From: Ciceribacter thiooxidans
GTDB taxonomy: Bacteria > Pseudomonadota > Alphaproteobacteria > Rhizobiales > Rhizobiaceae
Assembly (NCBI RefSeq): GCF_014126615.1
Contig: NZ_CP059896.1
Location: 1,994,501-2,058,500, forward strand
Direction: 5' to 3'
Length of the DNA stretch: 64,000 nucleotides
The position numbers were made by a program, and so were the translations under genes. Below are positions 52,041 to 60,923 of this stretch, piece after piece. Position 1 is the first letter of the stretch, and every line of letters begins with the position of its first letter. A model generated the notes under the pieces. The model worked only from the letters and a program-made list of their open reading frames with translations, made no database searches and was not told where the DNA came from.

Positions 52041-52068
52041 CTAGCCAATAGGCAGTAGCCAGTAGGGC
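52041..52068. repeat. Heptamer array, left of the four-helix-bundle gene
   Basis: Four 7-base units of the form NTAGSCA (CTAGCCA, ATAGGCA, GTAGCCA, GTAGGGC) in a row, 26 bases upstream of the nuoD start. The same heptamer, inverted, lies on the other side of the four-helix-bundle gene. Confidence 0.85.
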
Positions 52069-52070
52069 GT

Positions 52071-52424
52071 CTATTCACTCGTGCGACCATTCCGTTCATC
52101 CTGCAAGCTGCGGATCAGCGACCTCAGCATTTTCCCGACCTCTTCGCTGATTGCCATCGCCTTCGACACCCGGTCTTGCGACGTCAACCCGATACGCGAG
52201 CTCAGAAGAATATGCGTTTCCAACTCCTTGAGCGATCCTTGAGCGATTTTCAGGTGCTGGACGTAAGAGCCTGCACCATCCCGACCGTATCCTTCCGCTA
52301 TGTTGGCGGGCACCGAGGCGGCAGCCCTCCTCACCTGCGACGTCAGTCCGTAAACCTCTTCGCGCGGAAAATACTTCGTCAGCTCATAGCTCTCTACCGC
52401 CAGATCCATGGCGCGTTGCCACAC
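52071..52424 (-). CDS. Four-helix-bundle protein (IVS/S23 type) inserted in nuo
   Basis: A 117-residue helical protein of the family first seen encoded in 23S rRNA intervening sequences (TIGR02436-like): [40 protein letters not shown], then two more helices. Related Avd proteins assist diversity-generating retroelements, but no reverse transcriptase is nearby. The family usually begins with SYxDLxVWQ; that segment is encoded in frame just upstream, yet no ATG, GTG or TTG precedes it after the last stop, so GTG 52424 is the first usual start and the N terminus may be lost or use a rare start. It lies between nuoC and nuoD. Confidence 0.8.
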   Translation of the reverse strand: MWQRAMDLAVESYELTKYFPREEVYGLTSQVRRAAASVPANIAEGYGRDGAGSYVQHLKIAQGSLKELETHILLSSRIGLTSQDRVSKAMAISEEVGKMLRSLIRSLQDERNGRTSE

Positions 52425-52470
52425 CTTCAGATCCTGGTAGGAGTTGATAGCCGTCTGATGTCTCCCTTTC

Positions 52471-52512
52471 CTACTGCCTAGTGGCTATTGCCTACTGCCT
52501 CATTCCTACTGT
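52471..52512. repeat. Heptamer array, right of the four-helix-bundle gene
   Basis: Six consecutive 7-base units (on the minus strand ACAGTAG, GAATGAG, GCAGTAG, GCAATAG, CCACTAG, GCAGTAG). The array runs through the last codon and stop of nuoC (stop at 52506-52508). It is inverted relative to the array at 52041-52068. Confidence 0.85.
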
Positions 52513-53108
52513 TTCGCCTTCTCATCACCGGGCAGCACGTAGTCGGCGCCTTCCCACGGCGAGAGGAAGTCGAAATTGCGGAATTCCTGCTTGAGTTCGA
52601 CCGGCTCGTAGATCACGCGCTTGGCCTCGTCGTCGTAGCGCACTTCGACGAACCCGGTGGTCGGGAAGTCCTTGCGCAGCGGATGGCCTTCGAAACCGTA
52701 GTCGGTCAGGATGCGGCGGAGGTCCGGATGGCCGGTGAACATCACGCCGTACATGTCCCAGGCTTCGCGCTCGAACCAGTCGGCGCCCGGGAAGACCGGA
52801 CAGGCCGACGGCACCGGCTCGAATTCGCCGGTCGCGACCTTGATGCGCACGCGCAGGTTCTGGCGCGGCGACAGCAGATGGTAGACCACGTCGAAACGCT
52901 TCTCGCGCTTCGGATAGTCGACCCCGCAGATATCCGTCAGGTTGACGAAACCGCACTGCACGTCGTCGCGCAGGAAGGTCAGGAGCGGAATCAGGTTCTC
53001 GGGCGTCGCCGTCAGCGTCAGCTCGCCGAACTTGACCTCGCTGGACGCGATCAGCGTGCGGCAGACCTCGCCGAGATGGGATGCAAGCTCGTCCAGGGCT
53101 TCACTCAT
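52506..53108 (-). CDS. nuoC: NADH-quinone oxidoreductase subunit C
   Basis: NuoC (200 residues) is the 30-kDa-type subunit of the peripheral arm. The signature [19 protein letters not shown] region and ERFAWDMYG-like [22 protein letters not shown] are present, and it is separate from NuoD as in most alphaproteobacteria. Its last codon and stop lie in the heptamer array, suggesting the insertion rewrote the exact end of the gene. Confidence 0.96.
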   Translation of the reverse strand: MSEALDELASHLGEVCRTLIASSEVKFGELTLTATPENLIPLLTFLRDDVQCGFVNLTDICGVDYPKREKRFDVVYHLLSPRQNLRVRIKVATGEFEPVPSACPVFPGADWFEREAWDMYGVMFTGHPDLRRILTDYGFEGHPLRKDFPTTGFVEVRYDDEAKRVIYEPVELKQEFRNFDFLSPWEGADYVLPGDEKAKQ

Positions 53109-53126
53109 TTGTCTCGTCCCTCGCCG

Positions 53127-53708
53127 TTACCGTTCAATCGTGCCGGTGCGGCGGATCTTCTTCTGCAGCAGGAGCACGCCGTAGAGCAGCGCTTCGGCCG
53201 TGGGCGGACAGCCCGGTACGTAGATATCCACCGGTACGACGCGGTCACAGCCGCGCACCACCGAGTAGGAATAGTGATAGTAACCGCCGCCGTTGGCGCA
53301 CGAGCCCATCGAGATCACGTAGCGCGGCTCGGGCATCTGATCGTAGACCTTGCGCAGCGCCGGCGCCATCTTGTTGGTGAGCGTGCCAGCGACGATCATC
53401 ACGTCGGACTGGCGCGGAGACGCGCGCGGCGCAAACCCGAAACGTTCGGCGTCGTAGCGCGGCATGGAAAGCTGCATCATTTCGACGGCGCAGCAGGCGA
53501 GACCGAAGGTCATCCACATCAGCGAGCCGGTACGGGCCCAGTTGATCAGATCATCCGTCGAGGTGACGAGAAAGCCCTTGTCGGCGAGTTCGTTGTTGAT
53601 CTCGCCGAAGAACGCATCGTCGCTGCCGATCGGCTTGCCGGTATTGGGATCGATGATCCCCTTGGGCTGCGGCGCGATCAGGGTCGAATTGCCTTGGGTC
53701 ATTCCCAT
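53127..53708 (-). CDS. nuoB: NADH-quinone oxidoreductase subunit B
   Basis: NuoB (193 residues) holds cluster N2, the last electron carrier before quinone. The ligands are visible in [11 protein letters not shown], the GSCANGGG loop and [12 protein letters not shown]. The ATG at 53708 follows AAGGGGG at good spacing; ATG 53702, overlapping the nuoA stop, is an alternative. Confidence 0.97.
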   Translation of the reverse strand: MGMTQGNSTLIAPQPKGIIDPNTGKPIGSDDAFFGEINNELADKGFLVTSTDDLINWARTGSLMWMTFGLACCAVEMMQLSMPRYDAERFGFAPRASPRQSDVMIVAGTLTNKMAPALRKVYDQMPEPRYVISMGSCANGGGYYHYSYSVVRGCDRVVPVDIYVPGCPPTAEALLYGVLLLQKKIRRTGTIER

Positions 53709-54064
53709 TCCAGCGCCCCCTTCTTCCATTCATAGATAAAGCCGACGGTGAGAACGGCGAGGAATACCATCATCGACCAGAACCCGAACCAGCCGAGGTC
53801 GCCGAAGGACACCGCCCAGGGAAACAGGAAGGCGACTTCGAGGTCGAAGATGATGAAGAGGATCGACACCAGGTAGAAGCGGATGTCGAACTTCATGCGG
53901 GCGTCGTCGAAGGCGTTGAAGCCGCATTCGTAGGCGGAGAGTTTTTCCGAGTCGGGCGCCTTGAAGGCTACGGCGAACGGCGCGATCAACAGCGCCAGGC
54001 CGATGACGAGGGCGATACCGATAAAGATTGCGATCGGAACGTAGGAACTGAGCAGTTCAGTCAT
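53699..54064 (-). CDS. nuoA: NADH-quinone oxidoreductase subunit A
   Basis: NuoA (121 residues, the family length) has three transmembrane helices and the loop [22 protein letters not shown] with its conserved cysteine and acidic residues near the quinone entrance. ATG 54067 directly before it is equally possible. It is the first gene of the 14-gene nuo operon; the promoter must lie in the 54065-54297 gap, where no confident pair of hexamers was chosen. Confidence 0.97.
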   Translation of the reverse strand: MTELLSSYVPIAIFIGIALVIGLALLIAPFAVAFKAPDSEKLSAYECGFNAFDDARMKFDIRFYLVSILFIIFDLEVAFLFPWAVSFGDLGWFGFWSMMVFLAVLTVGFIYEWKKGALEWE

Positions 54065-54297
54065 CATATCCATCCCTGCTTGCTGTGAAATGCCGGGAGG
54101 CACCGTGCCCGGAGGCGGACAAGCCGAAAAGAGAGTTGTAACGCGCCGTGGTTAGCGCAGGTGCCGCCCCAGCGCAAGACCGCAAAGGCCTTTTCACGCG
54201 CCGCATCCCGACTTTCTCAGCCGACTTTAGGACGACAAAACCAAACGCCGGATCACACCTTCGTGTTTCCGGCAAACTCGCTTCTGGAAGAAAAAAG

Positions 54298-54374
54298 TGG
54301 CGCGAGTGACGGGGCTCGAACCCGCGACCTCCGGCGTGACAGGCCGGCACTCTAACCGACTGAGCTACACCCGC
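54298..54374 (-). tRNA. tRNA-Asp (GTC)
   Basis: A 77-base cloverleaf with acceptor stem GCGGGTG/CACTCGC, discriminator G, encoded CCA, T-arm GGTTCGAGCC and anticodon loop with GTC. It is nearly identical to the copy at 54461-54537. Confidence 0.97.
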
Positions 54375-54460
54375 GCATAGTGTTCCGCATTGAAGCGGAA
54401 CCTGACTTCTCGACGGGGTATGTTACCACATCGCGACGTCATCAGAAACATGTCCAGGAA

Positions 54461-54537
54461 TGGCGCGAGTGACGGGGCTCGAACCCGCGACCTCCGGCGT
54501 GACAGGCCGGCACTCTAACCGACTGAGCTACACCCGC
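54461..54537 (-). tRNA. tRNA-Asp (GTC), second copy
   Basis: A 77-base tRNA with the same sequence in its stems, loops and CCA end as the copy 86 bases away. The spacer between them is unrelated. A tandem pair, probably transcribed together. Confidence 0.97.
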
Positions 54538-54879
54538 ACTTCCTGACCGAAACCGGCGAACCGGCCCGACCGAGCGGCCTCGGCCGTTCGATGAGCGGCT
54601 AACTAAGGGGTTCGCGAATGGGTGTCAAGCACGTTCGAAGACAAAACAATGACGGAACGAAAATTGTTCGGCCCGCCGGTCGGAGCGTCCAAATCCACAG
54701 CCGCGCGCGCCGCGCGCCCTCCCCCGTCACAGGCCTGCAAATCCGGGCATTTTTCCGGGACGCACCGGGAGCGGCAGAAAAAAAGACAAAAAAACTTCTA
54801 AAATCCTCTTGCGGATTTTCTGCGATCCGCATAGATCACGGCCACCGACGCGGCGGGCACCTGACCCGCTTCCGCGAAA
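54538..54879. other. Intergenic region before tRNA-Val
   Basis: About 340 bases without a gene. It contains the upstream region of the tRNA-Asp pair (minus) and of tRNA-Val (plus). At 54800-54819, AAAATCC and GGATTTT around TCTTGC form a small hairpin following an A-rich run, a possible terminator on the minus strand. Nothing else was recognised. Confidence 0.5.
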
Positions 54880-54955
54880 GGGCGATTAGCTCAGTTGGTA
54901 GAGCGCCTCGTTTACACCGAGGATGTCGGGAGTTCGAGTCTCTCATCGCCCACCA
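54880..54955 (+). tRNA. tRNA-Val (TAC)
   Basis: A 76-base cloverleaf: acceptor GGGCGAT/ATCGCCC, discriminator A, encoded CCA, T-loop GTTCGAG, anticodon loop TTTACAC with TAC. An integrase gene begins 93 bases after its 3' end and points the same way, so its 3' half is the likely integration target. Confidence 0.97.
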
Positions 54956-55048
54956 TTCCATCCCTTTGATTTCATTGAGACCACTTGCGCCGTAAGGCGT
55001 TTCGCCCATATTGACGTCACAAATCGCGTCACAAAAAATGGGTTTCGA

Positions 55049-56614
55049 ATGGCTGGCAAACTCCGGCACTGGAAAGAGCGCAATGGTCGGTTCTCGGCCC
55101 GGCTCGTTATTCCTCCCCACCTTCGGCCATACCTCGACAACAAAGCGGAACTGGAAATCCAACTAGGCGGCGACCGCCGCACGGCTCTTCGGAACCACGC
55201 AGCCGCCGTCGCTTCGATCCAAAGACAGATTGGAATCGCTCGGCAGAAGCATGAGGCCGCTACCGAGCAACAGGCGAAGCCAGCCCCCTATCCGCTCACG
55301 GCCCAACAGATCGCTTTGCGCGATTATGAAAGCCAAATCACCTTTGATGCAGAGATACGGGCGCACGATCCCCGCTATTCGCAGATGGGTATAGATGCCG
55401 CCGAAGGCCGCAGGTTCCGGGACGGATTTGCGGGGAAGCTCACAGACGAAGAGCTAGACGATCTTGTCGGCGCGCGGGTAGAGCGCGCCCGGCTCGCCGG
55501 TAACACCGATGCCGTCCGGGGGACGCCAGCTTGGCGCGCACTGGCACAAGCCCTTTGCGTGGCAACATATGAGGCGATGCTTCGGCAGGACGAACGGGAC
55601 GAAGGCAACTTCACCGGCTCGCCGGTCCATCCCCTGCTTGCCGAAGCGCCGCCCTTATATAATGACGAGCCGGACCCGATCACGTTCGATTCGACCATTG
55701 ACGACGAAGTGAAGCGCCGGGCGCGCGGGAAGAACGCTAAGCCCCTACCAGATCGCACAGTGAAGAAGTATCGCGACCATTGCGCGGCCTTTGCCAAATG
55801 GCGCAAGAGCGATAACGCCCTGACTGTCACCGCCGCCGAAGGCAAGGGGTGGATCGAATCATTGCAGGACGTTGGCGAACTCAGCAACCGCACCGTCAAA
55901 GCGATGCTTCAGAACCTCCGCACGGTCATGAATTGGGGAAGGCAGAACGACCCCGAAACGTTCTTCCCGGCTGGCAATCCGCTGAACGGCATCAAGGCCC
56001 CGGACTACACCACCCTTCCCTCATATCTCCGCGCCTTCACCATGGACGAAGCCAAGCTTGTGCTTTCCGCCGCCCGGAAAGAAGAGAAGGCCATGTTCCG
56101 TTGGATACCCTGGCTATGTGCCTATTCAGGGATGCGCGTTAGCGAAGCCGGAAACCTTCGCAAGGAAGACTTCTTCGAACTCAATGGCCGTTGGTATTGG
56201 AAGGTCACGACCGTTGGCGCACGCTCTTTGAAGACAGCCAGCAGTGAGCGGCGCATTCCGGTTCACAAGGCCCTGTCCGACGAGGGCTTGATTGAATTCG
56301 TCAGTGCCGCGGAGCCGGGTCGCCTGTTCAAGGGCGACACCAAAGACGCCGTTCTTATCCAGCCAAGAATCAGCACATGGGTTCGCGGCCTTATCCCCTT
56401 CGACAAACGCCCCGAGCTATCCCCAAATCATGGCTGGCGTCACCTGTTCGAAGACCTTTGCCGCCGTGACCATGTCCCGGAAGACGCCCGGAACTACATC
56501 ACCGGGCGCACCGATGGCGGTTCACAAGAGCTTTACGGTCGCAGCGAGGTAATGCTCCCCGGACTGGCAAACGCGATTGATCGAATCGCGCCCCTGCCGA
56601 TAGACAACAAATAA
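55049..56614 (+). CDS. int: Tyrosine recombinase (integrase)
   Basis: A 521-residue site-specific recombinase. The catalytic set fits Arg363 (YSGMRVSEAGNL), His461 and Arg464 (HGWRHLF), and nucleophile Tyr496 (QELYG); the second histidine position of the family appears as Arg487. The N-terminal region (1-70) resembles the arm-binding/DUF6538-like head of integrases that act at tRNAs, and a SAM-like core-binding domain lies at about 230-320. ATG 55049 was chosen; in-frame codons upstream run back into tRNA-Val. Confidence 0.92.
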   Translation: MAGKLRHWKERNGRFSARLVIPPHLRPYLDNKAELEIQLGGDRRTALRNHAAAVASIQRQIGIARQKHEAATEQQAKPAPYPLTAQQIALRDYESQITFDAEIRAHDPRYSQMGIDAAEGRRFRDGFAGKLTDEELDDLVGARVERARLAGNTDAVRGTPAWRALAQALCVATYEAMLRQDERDEGNFTGSPVHPLLAEAPPLYNDEPDPITFDSTIDDEVKRRARGKNAKPLPDRTVKKYRDHCAAFAKWRKSDNALTVTAAEGKGWIESLQDVGELSNRTVKAMLQNLRTVMNWGRQNDPETFFPAGNPLNGIKAPDYTTLPSYLRAFTMDEAKLVLSAARKEEKAMFRWIPWLCAYSGMRVSEAGNLRKEDFFELNGRWYWKVTTVGARSLKTASSERRIPVHKALSDEGLIEFVSAAEPGRLFKGDTKDAVLIQPRISTWVRGLIPFDKRPELSPNHGWRHLFEDLCRRDHVPEDARNYITGRTDGGSQELYGRSEVMLPGLANAIDRIAPLPIDNK

Positions 56615-56717
56615 TCATTGGTTTTCGAAATTCATCACTTTTTGTGATTTACGGGATTCACACCCGAATCTTCATATGAGACAATATTCCTAGATCGAAA
56701 TAGGAATAACGTCCCAT
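56615..56717. promoter_or_regulatory. Regulatory gap with three dyads between int and portal
   Basis: This AT-rich gap holds ATCAC-N5-GTGAT (56634-56648), GATTC-N6-GAATC (56655-56670) and ATTCCTA-N8-TAGGAAT (56686-56707), then CCCATATGGG spanning the portal start. Several adjacent dyads before the structural genes look like operators. No repressor gene is visible nearby. Confidence 0.5.
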
Positions 56718-57950
56718 ATGGGTTTTCTTGACGACGTGAAGCGGAAGATTGGCTGGACGGAAAGCAAAGCCCTCGCCCTTTCCGATCCCGGCATTTCCGA
56801 CCTCTTCGGCATTCGCTCGACTGTTAGCGGCGTGAACGTCGGCGGCATGTCGGCACTCAACATTCCCGCCGTTCTTCAGGCCGTCCGGTTGATTTCCGAA
56901 AGCGTCGGCTCCTTGCCGATCAAGCTTTACCGCGACGGCAAGGACGGCAAAGAAGTCGCCAAGGCACACACGGCCTACAAGATCGTCCGTAAGCGCGCGA
57001 ACGAATGGACCGGCGCGGGCAAGCTCCGCACCGAACTTACCGCCGACGCCCTGATTTACGGTAACGGCTTTGCCCGTGTCGCCCGGTATCCTGATGGACG
57101 CCCGTTCGAATTGATCCGGCTGAAGCCCGGCACCGTGTCCGTTGTCGAAGACCTCTATGCCGCAGCGCCGCCGATCTACCGCGTTTCGGAAAATGGCGGC
57201 TCGACCGACTACCCCCACACCGAAATTCTTCACATTCCGTCCTTCCTTGGCCGTTCGCCCGTTGCCTTCGGCAGGGAAGCCATCGGCCTTACAGCCGTTC
57301 TTGAACGTGACGCCGCGCAACTGTTCGGCAGCGGGCGGCGACCGTCTGGCGTGATCTCGAATGAGAAAGCCCAGATGGGCGAAGCTGGCGCAAACGCCAT
57401 CACCAACATTCGCAAGAGCTTCCGGGAGTGGCAGCGCAGCGCCTCCGGCGATCCGCTGATTATGGATAGCGGGTGGAAGTATGACACCCCAGCAATGACC
57501 TCGACCGATGCCCAATTCCTTGAGCATCGCCTTGAGCAGGTTCGGGAAATCGCCCGCGTCTTTGGCGTCCCGCCGACCATGCTTTTCGAGCTTACGCGCG
57601 GCACATGGTCGAACACCGAACAGATGGGCGCGCAATTCCTTCAGCTTTGCCTTCGCCCGTGGCTGGACACATGGCAGGACGCCCTTGCGACTGTCCTTCT
57701 CAGCGAAGACGAACAGGATGCCCATTACTTCGAATTCGTGACGGACGATCTCATGCGCGCCGACGCGGCAAGCCGCACCGCGAACATGACGGCGCTTGTT
57801 GCCGCCCGTGTCCTTTCCCCAAACGAAGCCCGCGCGATCCTCAACCTTCCGCCGCTTCCCGGTGGCGATGAACTGATCAACCCCCACACCACCAGCAGCG
57901 CCGCGCCTGTCCAAAATCTGGACACGGCCCCGGCGAAGGAACCCGCATGA
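56718..57950 (+). CDS. Phage portal protein, HK97 family
   Basis: A 410-residue portal, the dodecameric ring through which DNA enters the head. It shows the family pattern NIPAVLQAVRLISESVGSLP in the first 60 residues, ADALIYGNGFARV, and the VFGVPPTMLFELTRGTWSNTEQM region near residue 285. Normal length for HK97-type portals. It is the first head gene, followed by a 4-base overlap with the next frame. Confidence 0.95.
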   Translation: MGFLDDVKRKIGWTESKALALSDPGISDLFGIRSTVSGVNVGGMSALNIPAVLQAVRLISESVGSLPIKLYRDGKDGKEVAKAHTAYKIVRKRANEWTGAGKLRTELTADALIYGNGFARVARYPDGRPFELIRLKPGTVSVVEDLYAAAPPIYRVSENGGSTDYPHTEILHIPSFLGRSPVAFGREAIGLTAVLERDAAQLFGSGRRPSGVISNEKAQMGEAGANAITNIRKSFREWQRSASGDPLIMDSGWKYDTPAMTSTDAQFLEHRLEQVREIARVFGVPPTMLFELTRGTWSNTEQMGAQFLQLCLRPWLDTWQDALATVLLSEDEQDAHYFEFVTDDLMRADAASRTANMTALVAARVLSPNEARAILNLPPLPGGDELINPHTTSSAAPVQNLDTAPAKEPA

Positions 57951-58354
57951 TCGAACACCGCGCATTTTTCGGCGACGGGGAAAAGGTCTTCGCCTTCCCG
58001 ACCCTCGAAATCATCCGGGAGCTTGAAGCCGCGACCGGCCACGGCATCGGCGCACTTCATCGCCGCTTCCACTTCGAAGACTTCAGCCTGTCCGACATTG
58101 AACACGTCATCCGGCTTGGCCTGATCGGCGGCGGCACCCCGCCCGCCGACGCCGCCCGCCTTGTCACCATTTACCTTGTCGGTCGCCCGTTGCGCGAAAC
58201 CCTGGACCTCGCCAGCGACGTGATTTCTGTCCTGTTCTACGGCAACGAACCCGACGACACGACCGACCAGACAACCGACGCCGTCAAGGATGCCGCCAAG
58301 ACCGGCGACCTCGCCGCCGCGATCAACGCAGCGTATCGGGACGTGGCCGAATGA
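57947..58354 (+). CDS. GTA-gp10-like protein (tail-tube chaperone type)
   Basis: A 135-residue protein whose first 90 residues resemble the gene-transfer-agent gp10 / tail assembly chaperone family: FAFPTLEIIRELEAATGHGIGALHRRF, then FSLSDIEHVIRLGLIGGGT. Such proteins normally lie among tail genes, just before the tape measure; here it is wedged between portal and protease with 4-base overlaps on both sides. The C-terminal 30 residues are threonine/alanine-rich. Function by family only. Confidence 0.75.
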   Translation: MIEHRAFFGDGEKVFAFPTLEIIRELEAATGHGIGALHRRFHFEDFSLSDIEHVIRLGLIGGGTPPADAARLVTIYLVGRPLRETLDLASDVISVLFYGNEPDDTTDQTTDAVKDAAKTGDLAAAINAAYRDVAE

Positions 58355-59925
58355 GCGAAGCCGCCGCCCTCCCGGAAGTCGAAAACCGCGAAATCAAAGC
58401 GGAAGTCTCGATTGACGACACCGGCACCGTGACCGGCATCGCGTGGCCGTTCGGTAAGCCGGACAGCATCGGCGATCTTATCGAGCCGTCCGCTTTCAAC
58501 TTCGCACCGGAAGTCCCGATGCTCATGGAGCATGACGGGCGGAAGGTTGTCGGCATCTGGAATTCCTATGCCGTCACGGACAAGGGCCTTGAGGTGAAGG
58601 GCCGCTTGTTTGTCGAAGGCGTGGACCCCGCCAAGCAGGCCCGCCGCCACATGAAGGCGGGCGTCATGTCTGGCCTGTCCATCGGCTACCGGCTCCACGA
58701 ACACAAAGCCCGACCTGAAGGCGGGCGCGTTCTGACCAGCCTGACCATCACCGAAATCAGCCTTTGCCGCCGCCCGGTCCACCCGGACGCTCGGACCATC
58801 GAAGTCAAATCCATCATTGAAGGAAACAGTATGGAAAACGAACTGCAGAACGAGCCGGAACAGAAGTCCGACCCGGTTGTGAGCGCCGACGAAATCAAGG
58901 CCCTCAAGGACGAAATCGCCACCATCAAGGCGAAGATGAACCGCCGCCCCGTTGCCGCCAACAACAATCACCCGGACGCCAGCAACGACAACGACGAGCG
59001 CAAGGCGTTCGTTTCCTATCTTCGCCGTGGCGTCGAACGCATCGCCCCGGAAGAAGCCAAGGCACTCACCGTCTCGACCGACGCTAACGGCGGATACCTG
59101 GCACCGGAAGAATTCGGCAGCGAACTGATCAAGTTGCTGAACGAATATTCGCCGATCCGCAACTATGCCCGCGTTGTCAGCATCTCTTCGCCGTCGATCA
59201 AGTATCCGCGCCGCGTGACCGGCACCGCCGCAACGTGGGTGGATGAAACCAGCGCGCGCACCGCTTCCGGCATGACCTTCGAACAGGTCACGTTGACCCC
59301 GTTCGAACTGGCGACCTTCACCGACGTTTCGAACCAGCTTCTCGAAGACAACGCCTATGGCCTTGAGGGCGAACTTCTCGCCGACTTCGCCGAAAGCTTT
59401 GGCAGGACGGAGGGCGTTGCCTTTGTGAAGGGCACGGGCGTCGGCCAGCCGAACGGCATCATGACGGCGACCGGCATCAAGGAAGTGAAGACCGGCCTTG
59501 CCGCCGCCTTCCCGGCCACGAACCCGGCTGACGTGATCATCGGCATGTATCACCAGATCGCCACGTCGCACGCTCAGAACGGCGCATGGCTCATGAACCG
59601 CAACACCCTGTCCGTCATCCGGCAGTGGAAGGACAGCACGGGCCGCTATCTCGTTCTCGACCCGATCACCGCAGGCGGCGTCATGACCCTGCTTGGCCGT
59701 CCGATTGTCGAAATGCCCGACATGGACGACATCGGCGCTGGCAAGTTCCCGATCCTGTTCGGCGACCTGTCCGGGTATCGCATCATCGACCGCGTGGGCC
59801 TTTCGACCCTTCGCGACCCCTACAGCCTCGCCGCAAACGGACAGGTCCGCTTCCATGCGCGCAAGCGCGTCGGCGCTGACCTGACGCATCCCGACCGTTT
59901 CGTGAAGCTGAAGGTTTCGGCCTAA
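58351..59925 (+). CDS. Fused prohead protease and major capsid protein, HK97 type
   Basis: One 524-residue frame. Residues 1-155 match HK97 prohead proteases, with probable catalytic His61 (LMEHDG) and Ser110 (SGLSIGYR). Residues 161-524 match HK97 major capsid proteins: a helical scaffold-like delta region (EIKALKDEIATIKAKM), then STDANGGYLAPEEFGSELI and the capsid core. An internal ATG at 58831 (Met161) with GAAGGA upstream could make capsid alone, 364 residues. No lysine-asparagine crosslink was identified. Its start overlaps the preceding gene by 4 bases. Confidence 0.93.
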   Translation: MSEAAALPEVENREIKAEVSIDDTGTVTGIAWPFGKPDSIGDLIEPSAFNFAPEVPMLMEHDGRKVVGIWNSYAVTDKGLEVKGRLFVEGVDPAKQARRHMKAGVMSGLSIGYRLHEHKARPEGGRVLTSLTITEISLCRRPVHPDARTIEVKSIIEGNSMENELQNEPEQKSDPVVSADEIKALKDEIATIKAKMNRRPVAANNNHPDASNDNDERKAFVSYLRRGVERIAPEEAKALTVSTDANGGYLAPEEFGSELIKLLNEYSPIRNYARVVSISSPSIKYPRRVTGTAATWVDETSARTASGMTFEQVTLTPFELATFTDVSNQLLEDNAYGLEGELLADFAESFGRTEGVAFVKGTGVGQPNGIMTATGIKEVKTGLAAAFPATNPADVIIGMYHQIATSHAQNGAWLMNRNTLSVIRQWKDSTGRYLVLDPITAGGVMTLLGRPIVEMPDMDDIGAGKFPILFGDLSGYRIIDRVGLSTLRDPYSLAANGQVRFHARKRVGADLTHPDRFVKLKVSA

Positions 59926-59928
59926 GCC

Positions 59929-60540
59929 ATGAACAAGCGGCGCGCATACGAAGAGGTTACGATTGTGCACGGCGACCACGCCGTGACGCTTCGCCCTTCC
60001 TTGCGCGCCGCCACCATCCTTGAAGAGCGTCACGGCCTCCCGAACCTGTTCCGGGCGCTGGACGATCTCAGCCTTACGATCATTTCCGAAATCATTCTGG
60101 TATCCTTTAGCAGTGGCAACCAGAATGCAGCGGCCTTCCTGTCTTCACTCCGTGGAAGGCCGCTTCTCCCCTTTTTCCTGTCCGTTCGCGCCCCGCTCGC
60201 CGAACTCGTTTCCATGCTCACCCCGGCACCCGATCCGAAGGCGAAGCACAAGCCGACCACCGCCAAGCCCATGACATGGGCCGAAGTGTTCGCCGCTCTC
60301 TATGAGCGCGCGACCGGCTGGCTTGGCTGGACACCCGAACAGGCATGGAACGCCACCCCGACCGAAATCGACCGGGCCTATAGGGCGCACCTCGAAAAGC
60401 TGAAGGCCATCAACGGCGGCACCGACGAAGACAAGGAACCGGACCCCGAACAGGTTGAGCGCAACATTGCCGCTGGCCTCGATCCCGAATTTGACCGTGC
60501 CGCTCTTCACGCCCTCAAAGGCAAGGGAAAGGACGCATGA
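59929..60540 (+). CDS. Tail-assembly-chaperone-like protein
   Basis: A 203-residue protein. The first 90 residues (VTLRPSLRAATILEERHGLPNLFRALDDLS) resemble GTA gp10-like chaperones, and the middle segment WLGWTPEQAWNATPTEIDRAYRAH resembles the small phage chaperones (DUF2376-like) that follow gp10 in gene-transfer agents. It could therefore be a fusion of two chaperones. It lies three bases after the capsid gene, an unusual place for tail-assembly functions. The C-terminal end is charged. Confidence 0.65.
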   Translation: MNKRRAYEEVTIVHGDHAVTLRPSLRAATILEERHGLPNLFRALDDLSLTIISEIILVSFSSGNQNAAAFLSSLRGRPLLPFFLSVRAPLAELVSMLTPAPDPKAKHKPTTAKPMTWAEVFAALYERATGWLGWTPEQAWNATPTEIDRAYRAHLEKLKAINGGTDEDKEPDPEQVERNIAAGLDPEFDRAALHALKGKGKDA

Positions 60541-60923
60541 TCAAGCCGCCCCGCCTTTGCGCTTGTGGCGCAATCGTTCCCCATGGCCTGCTTTGCGAAT
60601 GCCAGCAGAAGGCCAAGCGCGAACGTAGCGCCCGCCACGACGCCCGCCGCCCTTCAACCCGTGCGCGCGGCTATGATCATGAGTGGCGCAAAGCCCGCCT
60701 CGAATACCTTCAGGCGCACCCTTTTTGCCGCATGTGCGGGAGGCCCGCTTCGGTGGTTGACCATGTCATTCCGCACCGTGGCGACAAGCGCTTGTTCTGG
60801 CATCGGGCGAACTGGCAACCGCTTTGCCAGCCCTGCCACGACAGCGTCAAACAGCGGCATGAGCACGGGATCTACATCCAGCCGCTGTGTCTCGATTCCG
60901 GGATCGGAGTGGCAGAGAATTGA
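60537..60923 (+). CDS. HNH endonuclease
   Basis: A 128-residue nuclease of the phage HNH type that assists terminase in DNA packaging. An N-terminal zinc-like CxC...CxC segment is followed by the HNH core: CRMCGRPASVVDHVIPH, then NWQPLCQPCHDSVK. Usually such genes stand directly upstream of terS; here about 2 kb of other genes intervene. It overlaps the upstream gene by 4 bases, and its last 52 bases overlap the reverse-strand gene. Confidence 0.93.
   Translation: MIKPPRLCACGAIVPHGLLCECQQKAKRERSARHDARRPSTRARGYDHEWRKARLEYLQAHPFCRMCGRPASVVDHVIPHRGDKRLFWHRANWQPLCQPCHDSVKQRHEHGIYIQPLCLDSGIGVAEN

Noticed and set aside
52071..52424. Four-helix-bundle gene as an Avd protein of a diversity-generating retroelement
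   Set aside because: No reverse transcriptase or template/variable repeat pair is present nearby, so only the general family resemblance is kept.
54923..55048. Extended integrase start within tRNA-Val
   Set aside because: The frame is open back into the tRNA, but the protein similarity begins at the ATG at 55049.
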